Shown: positions 13,508 through 24,127, counted from the first letter of the stretch. The stretch: 64,000 nt of DNA from Ridgeia piscesae (GCA_025642075.2 JAODUO010000051.1:173501-237500); one strand, 5' to 3'. The notes: generated by a model from the sequence alone, not told the origin. Numbers and translations: made by a program.

Positions 13508-14668
13508 ATGCTCTGTGCGATTGAACACCATTTCATCGCCGTCTTCCCTGCATCAAGTTGTCGCTGCCAACGAACGTTGCCGCCATGCCATGGTTACCAC
13601 CGCTCTCGGGTAAAAAGGTAGGCATTTTTATATAAAACGGTCCGAATTCAAATCTAAGTTATGCTGCTTGCGAAATTTATATAATGCGTTTGCTTAAAAA
13701 AACATTATGGTTACTCAGATGTGGTTATTGCGTTTTCAGATGTGCGCAGTCGTGAATCGAGTTGCTGGAAATCCAGAATGCCGCGTGTCGTCGCGATCAC
13801 AGGCGGAGCCAAATCTGTCGGCGACAACATCACGCATCAATTCACGCATCCGCTGGCGCCATCACGATCGCCGTTCAATTCGCATCGAAACGCGGCATCG
13901 CCAAAACCCGTTGCTGTTCTCCACCTTCGGCTTCGCTAGCGCAAATCCGAAATGCCGCGTGACGTCACAATCACAGACGGGCCAAATCTTTCGGCGGCAA
14001 CTTCACGCATTCACACAACCGCCGGCGCCGCCACGATCGTCGTTCAACTCGCATCGAAACGCGACATCGCCAAAGCGCTACAAGGGCAACCGGGCGAATT
14101 CGGCGCAACGAAAGTGCTTCTTTCAAATACGCGAGCATCCGATGTTACCACAGCAACAGCCGGTATAAGTAACTCCGCATCGTATGTCCTGTCCGTGTCT
14201 TGTCTCTTTCTCTGTGGGCCACTACGACGTATTAGTGTCAACGCCCGATTCTATGTTCAGTGTTGTTTAGTTTTGTGACGAGGGGGTTGTTACGGGGGAC
14301 CGTTGCAATTCCCGGATGAGATCCAGGGCCAATCGAACTGAAAAAGTTCGCACTGTTGATTGGATTCCCCTGTTGTGTATCCAGACCTGGTGCTAGTGCT
14401 TTGTGGACGAGACCAATGTTGCTTGTCTGTTCGATTTACGTGTCTGTTATGTGTATGTACTGTGTTATGTTCGAATTGCGGAGAAAGTCACCGAAGTCAC
14501 CAAAACGTCCGAAACGACGAGGTTCAAGTGTCACTTCCCAAAAGAACACTTGACATGGTTATGGACGATAATCTGGAACGTTAACCTGCATTAAAAAACG
14601 AACATTATCATGAGTCATTATGCCTATTATTATACTTCGTAGGCTTACGCTTCATTCCATTCAATAAA
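13508..14668 (+). pseudogene. gene-like unit of copy 1: two exons, polyA signal, ORF broken
   Basis: A possible start ATG at about 13508 leads to a donor (AAAAAG|GTAGGC near 13617). A short intron ends at TTTTCAG (13739), after which a frame stays open to a TAA near 14166. AATAAA lies at 14663-14668. The second exon holds a direct duplication of about 170 bp (about 13770-13940 and 13945-14110), each unit beginning near a CCGCGTG..TC..ATCACA motif. Relative to copy 2 it lacks about 25 bp (near 13765) and has a stop in the frame that is open over 200 codons in copy 2. I do not recognise the encoded protein, and coding capacity is doubtful. Confidence 0.35.
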
Positions 14669-14993
14669 ACGGTGACAAATTATTAATAACGCTTATGTTG
14701 TATTTATAGTTAAGTTTGCCTCGGTCAGCTCGTAATTGTGAGTTCCGCACCAATTCCATCTAGTCCGAAAAACTACCGACAATAGTTTATATAGTTCTAT
14801 GGCAATTAACGATGTCTGTCCACATAACGCTGAACCTTGCCGCAATGTCTTTAACCGTGCGCCAATGAGTTTAAAGTTCAAACGAATGACGTCATCGTGA
14901 TTGTTGACGAAACCACGTGACTAGTAGACGTAAACGAATGCCGTCAAACGCCAAGAATTCCGAAACCACAAACGAATCGTTTGTCAGTCATTC

Positions 14994-14998
<5 letters not shown>

Positions 14999-15043
<45 letters not shown>
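14999..15043. repeat. (TA)n microsatellite at inverted-repeat boundary
   Basis: TA tract lying immediately inside the right inverted segment. A similar TA tract (12618-12681) lies immediately inside the left one. Confidence 0.95.
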
Positions 15044-15048
<5 letters not shown>

Positions 15049-15145
15049 AAGTTTATATTTCCACCGATGTGAATAAAATTGTTGATCTTAGTACACACTG
15101 TGAAGACATTTCTTTTAGCGCATGCAATCTATTTCACTTGTAAAA

Positions 15146-15214
15146 TGATCACGAAACCTCGGGCTTTTAGCGTTTCCTACTAGAAAATGCTAAAAGCCCG
15201 AGTTTTCGTGACCA
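15146..15214. repeat. palindromic transposon end
   Basis: TCACGAAACCTCGGGCTTTT and its near-complement ending TTCGTGACC face each other around a short AGTAGG/CTACTAG centre, making a hairpin of roughly 30-bp arms. The same CTCGGGCTTTTAG motif recurs at 12500, at 15455 and, in copy 2, at 41480 and 41738. It therefore looks like a recurrent terminal sequence of one element family. Confidence 0.8.
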
Positions 15215-15705
15215 GTGACACAGGGAAATGGCCACACAGTACGATATGACCACTATGTGTATCGTGTATAATGCAGAAGTCTTTAAATTACTTCTTGCTT
15301 ACTTCAATATAAGCTTATGACATACACACACATTCTTTAATGACATGTTCACTTGGGAACTATATCCCACTGTGGGGCTACACAGCACCATGTGAGTGCT
15401 AAATATAGCATGACGCGGTACACATGTTTGCGGTTGACGTCATGTTCTCGAAAACTCGGGCTTTTAGACACACCCTTCTTAAGATATGGGTAAATGGATG
15501 AGCCGGACGCCATCTTTAAAAATGGCGCATATATGAATGTCAATGAAGGTCAAATATATATTGTTGTATATCGCTATCCACCAAGCTATACAATGTCATC
15601 AACATCACTGCTCAATGTGATGTAGTGTTTGAGATATTGTCACATTTATATTGACAAGCGCCATCATGCATTAAAAATGGCGCAGGCGAAAGCCGGAAAA
15701 TAATA

Positions 15706-18165
15706 ATTCAAGCAATGTCATAAATATTTTACACACACACACGCACGCACGCACGCACGCACACACACACGCACGCACGCACGCACACACACTATTAAAC
15801 CTAATGTGTATTAAATGGCACATACCCTATTCATATTTGGCATGTCATTAGACATACAGAGGATAATCAACTAGAGAAAATGCTGGATATTGTTAGGCAA
15901 TGCAACATGTTTTGTTGTAATAACCATCATTAAGAACTTATGCTTGTGGGAAACAACTCTACTGGTTTTGTAATTTGTCACTTTTTCAGGTAGAAACAAT
16001 CGTTCAAATAGGGTGTTTGACAGCCATTGTGATGGAGGACGTATTTCCACAAAAGAAGAGTTCAATACAAAGTTAGCAACACTTGTTATCCAGAAAAGTG
16101 AAATTGTGCATAATGTTTTAGATTGTATACTAATAATTATGTATTCCTGTCAGATGATATAAAGTAAAATGTTGTAATAATATAAAATACAGTTGTGACT
16201 GATTGCATTTAGAATACTGTGTTGTAATGCAAAAGCAATGTCAGTTGTTTGTCTAACCATTTTGTTCACTTGGATAGTTTAGGGTAATATCGATTCATTG
16301 TTGTGTGTGGCAGATTCACACCCTGCTGGTGTTCCTTATGCAAACATTACATGTTGTGTGCACACACATTGATTCTACTTAATAGGTTCAGCTGCTTTTG
16401 TGACATCTCTTAAATGTATCGAACTACAGTCAAGTTTGTATATGTATCAATGTATATATGCAGGAATATTAATGCTTTCTTCATAAATGGCCTGCACCTT
16501 GGTTGCCAAACAAACATCAATTAATATGCAACCCAAACAACTATGACATAAGACCTACATGTGGGCTATAGAAGAATGCAGGTAAAATGTTTCTAGCTGG
16601 CAGCATCATATGACCAGCATCAGAGTTCTGCCAGGTCATCAAGTTAAGTGCAACAGTAATAACTCTTCTTGAGGTCAGCGTAGAATATGCAAAGGACTGC
16701 AGTGGCGATATCAAGGCAGATGGGAGTTGCCATACTTCAAAGACTGCTAATATAGGACAGTTGGAGTCTTCCATCTAACATGTTATGTTTGATATTTGAT
16801 TGGCTACAAGACAGGCACTGGATGACATGGGAGCGATCGAGAGACATGAGAAACGGGGAGAAAAAGAAGGAGAGAGCGAGAGAATTAATGAAATAATCAA
16901 TTACAGTATAGAATAATTTCAAAATATTAATCTGTTACATTTATAACAAGTGTATGTAACCAAGTACACATACAATAATGCATCTGCATGGACATAGGCA
17001 TATCCCTGACTGATATAACAAACAATTTAATCTATCCTGTATGTGTGAATTATTAAAATAAAACTTACTTAAAATAACACATTTGTCAATACACTGTAAC
17101 TGTTTAAAATAAAAAGCACGCTACAGTATTTTCTTTCTTGTAACGAACTGAACTGCACTGAATGGGAGTATAATTAAAACAGTTTTCATGACACCTATAT
17201 AAATGCGCAAAAGTGCGCTACTGTCGTTGTCGTTATAATGGTGTGTAACCATGTTCAAATCACCGTACGGATGTTTTACGTGTTTTTACAATGTCAAGGT
17301 TGTTGAAAAAGCCGTGCTGAATACAGAACTGTCACATTGAAGGGTGATGTTTCGTAGTTTGTAGGGCACTCGTTGGTAGATGTCAATTTGGTGAGCAGTT
17401 ACAATGTTTCCTTACTCGACACTTTGATGTGGGTTGATATTTCCTCAGCGTGACACAGACACAGTATGCCACGCGAATAACTTTTTTTGTAGAATTCGGG
17501 ACCTGGAATCCCGGCCTCTGCTCGCTTGTGTTCTGTGATTCTGCTGTTTTGATAGCCGGTCCGCGGGTGTCCTGTCGACTATGGTCAACCTACTTTTATG
17601 TGGATTCTTTTCATTAAATTTCTTTATATCTCATAAGGCCCATTTCGTCATTAAAATCGATTTCGCTGCTTAATTACAGTGATCAGTGATCAACACCAGA
17701 ACACGACACCAGAACAGTTTCGTTAGTTTGTCAATTACTCAGCCAAGTCAAGAGTCAAGGAAATAGAAATAGTGTCTTCGGTTGTATGGCAATGTATTTT
17801 AATTTATTGATAACACCCTTTAAATTAAACAACATATTCTGTTTAATGATGAATTTTCCCTATTGTTGTTTGGCCTGGCAAACTGAAACTACCAGACCCA
17901 AAACAACCACTTTCTGTCATGACATGATAGGCCTACATTACACTGTTTCCTGTCTTTTTTCCAGTATAGTTTGTGGGTCATCGTCCTCCCCACCTTATGA
18001 GTATGTGTCTCTGACAGTTATTGCTACTTTATGTATATTGTATATGACTAATTCAATTAGCTTTAATGTCCTAAAAAGGATATCCACCATACAGACCATA
18101 AACTGCGGGTTAATGGATAGCTGCAGCATTCTTTCATATAGCAGATTGTTAACAATTATACAGAC

Positions 18166-18217
<52 letters not shown>

Positions 18218-18650
18218 TTATAATATATTTATTTGCCATATTTCATTTTATTATGTATATATAGGCACTATGTGAGTCAACGCCAGACTACATTCCAATT
18301 TAACATGTAATGCATGTTGAAAATGGAAAATAAAGCTTTATTATTATTTACCAGTTTGTACAGAGCATATTAAGCATACAGAACACTGCTGAGAACTGTG
18401 TGCTAATTATAAAACAAATTAACCATAATTACTGATAATAAATAATTGTAGACATGATAATGATGGCAGTTAGTATACGCAGGACCAGGATATGTAATTT
18501 GCATGTATCTAACATGCTGTTATGCTCTTAAGTGACTTTCAATTAGGACTTTTGCCATTATTAATTCAGAAGGGAAGGAAATGTGTCTCTGAAAATTAGT
18601 ACATATTCAGTACAAATAACTAAACGCTGACAGTCATAGGCATCTTTAAG
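15706..18650. other. intergenic DNA with microsatellites
   Basis: Contains an ACAC/GCAC array (15731-15792) and a TA array (18170-18214). Small ORFs show no family features. The sequence at 17440-17600 is slightly GC-richer but unassigned. Confidence 0.4.
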
Positions 18651-18685
18651 AAATACAATCGCTTCCTTTCCATGAGTTTGCAGAG

Positions 18686-18943
18686 ATGGTGCTTCGGATG
18701 TTGGTAACGAGATGCAGTCATTACTTGCGGCATGCACCGCATGTCACTGGACCAACAACAGTGAGTCGTCTCTGTAGCGTCCTGGTTCAGTCTGAGAATC
18801 TTGGATCCATGGCCCTTTGCTGCTACCACAATCTAACTTGTATGGCACAGTTTGCTGGGGCAGGAAACATCTCCATCAGCCAGGTTCGAGGCTATGCAAA
18901 GAAAGGAGGCGGAAGGAGGGATAAAGATGTGTACTTTTCACAA
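18686..18943 (+). CDS. MRRF: mitochondrial ribosome recycling factor, exon 1 (N-terminus)
   Basis: The open frame from ATG 18686 gives a Cys/His/Ser-rich, poorly acidic leader of the kind expected for a mitochondrial targeting sequence, ending in GYAKKGGGRRDK. This Lys/Arg/Gly-rich linker precedes the recycling-factor domain in animal MRRF. The reading continues into the exon at 19351. The exact donor is uncertain: the frame of the next exon needs one leftover base, and the nearby GT dinucleotides (GATGTGTAC, about 18927) do not give that phase. An indel or an unusual splice is possible. Confidence 0.65.
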
Positions 18944-19350
18944 TCTAATTAACAAGGGATCAAAGGAAAACTCATTGTTTGATCCAAATTGAAATCATAA
19001 TAATATTGATTGTTTACATCAGTGCTATTAGCCTCAGTCTAATATTTTGCAATTGATTCCTAATGAATAGTTAAGCAGTAGTGCAACATTGTTTTGCACC
19101 ATAGTTAATCACTATTTCAGTTATTTAGTTAGAGATATCAAGTAATCATATTCAAATATGTTATGATGGATCAGCGTGTGATATTTAAGGCTTTGGAGAG
19201 TGTAACCTTATGTGAAGAGACCTAATTGTCCTAATGCGGAAAACAAATAATCAACTACCAGGGTAGTATGTCAAGAATTTTTTTTACGAGTAATTAATAG
19301 GCAAGTTAATTTTGTAGGAGTAATTACTTTGCAAAATATTTAAATTTCAG

Positions 19351-19500
19351 GCAAGAAAGACGGAAAACCTGCAGTGAATTTGTCACCTAAAGAGCTGAAT
19401 GAAATCGTAAATTTTGAGAAAATGAAGAGTCAAATGGACATGGCTTTGGAACACATGAAGCAGGAGTACTTCACACAACTCACCGTCAGGAACACGTCAG
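19351..19500 (+). CDS. MRRF: MRRF exon 2, start of recycling factor domain
   Basis: This 150-bp exon follows a clear acceptor (AAATTTCAG) and ends at a donor (CGTCAG|GTATGT). It encodes GKKDGKPAVNLSPKEL, then a helix (NEIVNFEKMKSQMDMALEHM) and KQEYFTQLTVRNTSG. In the ribosome recycling factor family this is the first long helix followed by the conserved LxVRxxxG turn. The rest of the domain (about 150-180 residues) is not found downstream before RAD51D begins, so the gene is partial here. Confidence 0.75.
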
Positions 19501-19850
19501 GTATGTTCATGAACACATGAAGCAGGAGTACTCACACAACTCACAGTCAGGAACACGTCAGGTATGTTCATGAACACATGAAGCAGGAGTACCACACACA
19601 ACTCACAATCAGGAACACGTCTGGTATGTTCATGAACACATGAAGCAGGAGTACTTCACACAACTCACAATCAGGAACATGTCAGGTATGTTCATGAACA
19701 CATGAAGCAGGAGTACTTCACACAACTCACCGTCAGGAACACGTCAGGTATGTTCATGAACACATGAAGCAGGAGAACTTCACACAACTCACAATCAGGA
19801 ACATGTCAGGTATGTTCATGAACACATGAAGCAGGAGTATTTCGCACAAT
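19448..19850 (+). repeat. tandem array derived from the MRRF exon 2 end and its splice donor
   Basis: A 61-62 bp unit is repeated: the last roughly 50 bp of exon 2 plus GTATGTTCATGA of the intron. GTATGT donors occur at 19501, 19562, 19624, 19686, 19748 and 19810. The intron part brings TGA and the unit length is not a multiple of three, so the copies cannot extend the ORF. Variation between copies is slight, so the expansion is recent. Confidence 0.95.
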
Positions 19851-20260
19851 TCATGGGCAAGTTGATGCCCAAATTCGTATGGTTTTATTAATCCTGAGGA
19901 ATTCTTTACTGGCCTGACAGCAGTCTGATTTTTTTCTTCAGATTTACAAAACGTTTTTAGTTACCTAGTTTCATACACCCACTATGATTAGGAACAGGGC
20001 GGGCCAGATTAAATCAACTTTGTATTAAGAGCATTTAGCAGACATGGGCCGAATTTACCATGCCATTACACCATTATAAAATGGGCTGAATTCACCAGAA
20101 AGTTGGACCGACTTCACCGTCCTAACCCCCGCACCCGCCCCTGTGCCAAAAGCCTTGTGATGCTTGTCCATTCAATTCCTACTTATTTCCGATAAACAGT
20201 ACAGTTGATTCAGTCCATTCCCATACATTGGTAGAATATATAATGTGTATTATTAACTAC

Positions 20261-20428
20261 CCGCTGGTTTGCAAAGATGACATGTGTCCTGTGGCGACCA
20301 CCACTAGATGATCTAACCAACCTTTCTTTTTTGAGAATGCATGGCAAAAGATCCAACAGTATTTTCTGATGTTCCTTCATGCTCCATGTTGTTATTTTCA
20401 TTGCAAACCGCTTTAGCATGTCAGAAAC
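20261..20428 (-). CDS. possible internal exon on the minus strand, unknown
   Basis: On the minus strand an acceptor (TTATTTGCAG, AG at 20429-20430) and a donor (GTAGTT, 20255-20260) bound exactly 168 bp, which is 56 open codons. The segment reads VSDMLKRFAMKITTW, then KEHQKILLDLLPCILKKERL, then a Ser/Gly/Arg stretch. The helical, Leu-rich character and clean splice borders favour a real exon, but I do not recognise the family and found no partner exons. Confidence 0.4.
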
Positions 20429-20733
20429 CTGCAAATAATCAAAACAAATATCCATTTATGATGTCCTATTGCTATTTAACAATTAATAAAATCATAAATA
20501 CGTCACCCACATCACTCAAAACCTACATTACTGCAGTCTGCCATATTGGTTGTGCAATGCACCGCCGACCAATCGTTACTTGCTGAATACTTTCTTTTAC
20601 TGATAAAATACAGCAATATTATTTGGAGTTTATGGGTCAACAATTTTAATTTACACATCTGGCAGCATGTCATTACACATTTGAGAAGCAAAATTTAAAA
20701 TACTGTATTATTTTGGGTCAAAGGTTACAGAAC

Positions 20734-20865
20734 ATGTGGTGCAGGCTGTTATTAGTCTACCACTTTAAAACGCAACGGTTACAGATAGGTTTATGTCCTA
20801 AATTGATGCAAATCGTTTTAGAAAAGTTGTCGAAAATTGGGGTGCACGATGTTGTGGATACTTGC
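20734..20865 (+). CDS. RAD51D: RAD51D N-terminal exon
   Basis: The plus-strand frame reads RLQIGLCPKLMQIVLEKL, then SKIGVHDVVD. This matches the start of animal RAD51D, which begins with a short hydrophobic run, a GLCP motif and a helix leading to VVD. The nearest ATG in frame is 20734, about 18 codons before GLCP, longer than the vertebrate N-terminus, so the true start may differ. The donor near 20850-20866 is not resolved. The next expected exon (to just before the Walker A exon) was not recognised. Confidence 0.55.
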
Positions 20866-21500
20866 GGCATGACAAGAGCCTGTAACAATAACAGAGGTGT
20901 TACCCACATGTATAAAATTACACATATATACAATAAAACACAGGGTCACCTTTACCATAGATCAAATAGCACAATACAACCAAAAGATTCCAAAACATCT
21001 GCTCTCTGTTGACACTTTATGACAATTATCAAACACTAAGTCAAATACATATCAACACTCCAAATGGCAAATATAATATAGAAATGCAAGACTAAATCAT
21101 GATCTGTACCAGTCCACAGTCAGACGTCAGGACTATATTCTCAGGCTTCTTGCTTCCAAAGCATTCATGAAGCAAACACACTGCCGAACAAAAATATGTT
21201 TCTACATCGCTCATAACAAAAACCAGAAACATCTACCATGTACACATTAATTGCATCAGTGCTGACCCCTAGTGATCATCCTGGTGCCAAACACCCAGAC
21301 TTATAATTATAACTACAAGTAAACAGTTTTCACTCATTAATGTCAAACTAGTGTCCTAATTTGTGATCCATCACCAACAACCATGCTGTGACACTAAACA
21401 GGTTCTCTCACAATACATATATCTGTAAGTACTAGCACTTAACCATAACAATACTGGTTACCATTTCTCTATCGACCCACGTGGATAGTGTCGATTTGAC
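20866..21500. other. RAD51D intron sequence, no further feature seen
   Basis: Lies between the RAD51D N-terminal exon and the antisense zinc-knuckle ORF. The exon that should bridge to the Walker A exon was looked for but not recognised. Confidence 0.35.
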
Positions 21501-22148
21501 TTAAAACATTTGATAAACCACCGCATCAGCCCTGGCTGATTCCTCAGAGGATCTCAATGTTGAGATTTCCACATTTGCTTTGTTCAACCTCGCAGCTAAC
21601 CCCAAGTTCTCATTTGCTACCATGTGCAGTTCCTCCCCCTGCACCCTCATCTGCTCCTGGCCAGCCTGTAGGGATACTACCTGTTGACGGAGCTGTACCT
21701 CCAAGGTCTCTGCCTCCAACAACCTCTCTTCAAACTCTACCATCCTATCTTCAGCACCCAATTTCTCTGTCTCCCCCCGAGATAAAACTCTAACCACATG
21801 ATCACTGGTCAGATGTGAAACTGGGGCATTGCCCTGCTCGGGCCCACCGCTCGCCACATGTCCACACTTCCGCGGGCAATCGCGGACAAAATGTCCCTCC
21901 TGCTTACAACCGAAACAGGACCTACCCCTGTGAGTAACTGGCATGGATGGAGTCGTCTTCTTAGGACATTCTCTGATGAAATGGCCCTGTTCTCTGCAAT
22001 AAAAACCCGAGCCATCTTGGGGATTGGGCTTGGTCCAGCTTGCTGCTCTTGCCGGCTTAGCTGGCGCTGCCAACCGAGGCTGGCAAGCCAGACTGGGCAA
22101 TTGGTCAACCACCAGCTGAATTTGCCCAGCTGCCTCGCCATTAATCAC
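21501..22148 (-). CDS. gag-like zinc-knuckle protein inside RAD51D intron
   Basis: A 215-codon frame with two tandem CCHC zinc-knuckle modules. The second is intact (CFGCKQEGHFVRDC). The first (GFYCREQGHFIREC) has Gly where the first Cys should be. A Glu/Gln/Leu-rich predicted coiled coil follows (EERLLEAETLEVQLRQQVVS and onward). This order is that of retroelement Gag or related transposon-derived proteins. No protease, RT or integrase lies next to it and no LTR was seen, so it is an isolated fragment or a domesticated ORF. It lies antisense within RAD51D. Confidence 0.55.
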   Translation of the reverse strand: MINGEAAGQIQLVVDQLPSLACQPRLAAPAKPARAASWTKPNPQDGSGFYCREQGHFIRECPKKTTPSMPVTHRGRSCFGCKQEGHFVRDCPRKCGHVASGGPEQGNAPVSHLTSDHVVRVLSRGETEKLGAEDRMVEFEERLLEAETLEVQLRQQVVSLQAGQEQMRVQGEELHMVANENLGLAARLNKANVEISTLRSSEESARADAVVYQMF

Positions 22149-22224
22149 CAGGTGGAGTCACCGATTACTAAACAAAATAAATTCACAAAATACATATAAT
22201 ATAATAGCGTCATGGCGGTCCATG

Positions 22225-22231
<7 letters not shown>

Positions 22232-22266
<35 letters not shown>
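22232..22266. repeat. short (TA)n tract
   Basis: TA dinucleotide run followed by CATATATACATA variants. Confidence 0.9.
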
Positions 22267-22268
<2 letters not shown>

Positions 22269-22471
22269 TACATATATACATACATATACATACATACACA
22301 CAATATAAACAATGTTGTTGATGTAATACAGATCGAAACACCAGATTTTCTTATTATTTTGGATAGTAAACATTTGCAGAAACCGAACATGTGTGTAATA
22401 TAGTATGTACGCTTCTAATGTGTTTTTTGCACACTGTGATGCATCCGTACTATGACATCATTGGCTTGCAG

Positions 22472-22554
22472 TATTGACAAGTTGCTGGAAGGAGGGCTAT
22501 TCACGGCCGAAGTGACCGCGGTGGTTGGACCAGTTGCAAGTGGTAAGACTCAGG
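22472..22554 (+). CDS. RAD51D: RAD51D Walker A exon
   Basis: Acceptor TTGCAG ends at 22471 and donor GTAGGC begins at 22555. The 83-bp exon reads IDKLLEGGLFTAEVTAVVG then PVASGKTQ, giving a P-loop GPVASGKT in the setting typical of RAD51 paralogues (SLDKLLxxGLxTGEVTE). RAD51D is an ATPase of the BCDX2 complex in homologous recombination. The Pro-Val-Ala in the loop differs from the usual GGPGSGKT but keeps the G-x4-GKT rule. Confidence 0.85.
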
Positions 22555-22882
22555 TAGGCTAAAAGGACATTGTTTTTTTCCATCATCTCCTTTTGGCTGT
22601 TAGATTGTCAATTCTCTCTCAGTTGGCACAGCATTTTGACCACAACTGTTACCACGTCACCCTTAGTCTTCTAAATGTTTTGCTCTTTATCACTTATGTC
22701 TGATAGAGTGACAACACTATTTTAGTGAAAGTTGTCAACATTCCATCCTGTTAGAGAACTTTGACACAGTCTGTTCCTGTTTAATGTTTACCATGTTCTA
22801 AAAGCATTTGGGAATCACTTTAAAATGTCTGGAATGCCAATGGAATGTTCAGCTTGCTTGTTTGACCTTTCAAAATGTTGCT

Positions 22883-22959
22883 GCTCCGTCAACAGGTAGT
22901 ATCCCTACAGGCTGGCCAGGAGCAGATGAGGGTGCAGGGGGAGGAACTGCACATGGTAG
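22883..22959 (+). repeat. 77-bp exact inverted copy of part of the zinc-knuckle ORF
   Basis: Bases 22883-22959 are the exact reverse complement of 21617-21693, which lie in the minus-strand gag-like ORF (region encoding QVVSLQAGQEQMRV). Both copies sit in RAD51D introns, so a RAD51D pre-mRNA would contain both strands. Confidence 0.95.
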
Positions 22960-23024
22960 GATGTCCAAAGTCCAGTGGATATTACATTGATTAGTCACCA
23001 AAGTGTTACTAATCATTGTTACGG

Positions 23025-23156
23025 TTGTGTCTCAACATAGCACTGTCAGTTGCCATGGAAACAAGACAAACTGTTGTCTACTTTGACACAGGCAGCTCAT
23101 TTGACAGTGGCCGTCTGCAGGACATGATGGAAGCAAGACAAAAACCGTTGACACAG
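23025..23156 (+). CDS. RAD51D: RAD51D exon after Walker A
   Basis: Reads LCLNIALSVAMETRQTVVYF, then DTGSSFDSGRLQDMMEARQ, with a donor ACACAG|GTGATT at 23157. This corresponds to the VCLxxAxxVA...VLYVDSxGxxxxxRL segment of RAD51D. The frame requires the exon to start at about 23025, but the bases before it are TTACGG rather than a CAG acceptor. The acceptor appears mutated, non-canonical or mis-sequenced. Confidence 0.75.
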
Positions 23157-24001
23157 GTGATTCCTTGGTGTAACATAGCTTTCATTTTAATCCCAAACCA
23201 TTCTTTATTCCCTCTGCAACTGGTGCAAATTTGAGAAAAGTTTGCTTTCAAAAGTACTTGAAGTAAGAGTAGAAGTAAATTCAACATTTTATTTCAATAT
23301 TACAGCATTGATGCAAAAGTTAAAAGATTGAAATAACTGCATTACTCTACATAAACTCTAACCCTGTAACAGCCACTAAAATAACTACGATTGCAGCATG
23401 GCTGGTGAATCACATTGATTGTAAATCGTTAATAGATTTGACATGGCAATAAAGATCCTATGGTGACATATATTGTAATACGTTTAAAAATACATTTTAC
23501 ACCTGTACATTTATTTCAGGTAAAAACCCATGGTTGGTTCATACACATAAATAGTCTTTAAAAAGTAAATAATGGTACAAATATGTGTAGATTAAGATTA
23601 AATAAATGTACAGGTTACATAATGTAAAAGTGTAGTATTGCAGAATATAACCACTACAACTGATTGAATAATTGATAAATATGCATTTACACATGTCGAT
23701 AAAAACTATAAAAAATATGAATAGTGAAAAATAAATAAATTAATAAGTTGTATAAGTTATAAAAAGAAAAATCTCACTGGTTTGGAGGGTAGAGGGATTT
23801 GACCCAGCTACTCCACAGTCAAGTCAATGCAATTGTACATAACTTTTGTGAAGTCATTATGTATGGTGAAGACATGTTTAAAAAAAATTCTTACCCATTA
23901 TGACATGAAATGAATCGATAACATTCTTTACAAACATGTAACTCGCACTGCCCCATCAGTGGTATCCCAAAATCCGTCTATGCATATTGTTGTAGGCAAC
24001 T

Positions 24002-24127
24002 TTAGCTTTAAGAAATTAACTTTGGAGCATATCTCTGTGAAACGTACAACGTTTCAACCCATCAGCTCTAGGTCTTGGTCATGTACATATCACAAAGATA
24101 TGCTCCAAAGTAAGTTAATTTCTTACA
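24002..24127. repeat. hairpin element in RAD51D intron
   Basis: AAGAAATTAACTTTGGAGCA near 24010 is matched in reverse by sequence near 24100-24125 (GCTCCAAAGTAAGTTAATTT). It looks like a short foldback or MITE remnant. Confidence 0.7.

Larger units (their letters stand above)
11719..15705. mobile_element. copy 1 of a 3.5-4 kb duplicated sequence (probable transposon)
   Basis: From GTGTAATACATTGCATG at 11719 to AAAATAATA near 15705 the sequence closely matches 38478-41983 in the same order and orientation, with flanks differing abruptly at both ends. It carries a TG/TA-rich segment (12180-12428), a further TA array (12618-12681), a gene-like unit (about 13200-14670) and another TA array (14999-15043). 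Inside are inverted ends: GGTCACGAATGCTCGGGCTT at 12488 against its near-complement ending at 15212, continuing inward through the block at 12517-12563, which is matched in reverse at 15045-15092. This suggests a TIR transposon of about 2.7 kb nested in, or forming the core of, the larger unit. No transposase was found. Confidence 0.75.

Noticed and set aside
13707..14168. Arg/Ser-rich ORF as an SR-like protein
   Set aside because: The frame is not kept in copy 2, and three frames are open because of base bias.
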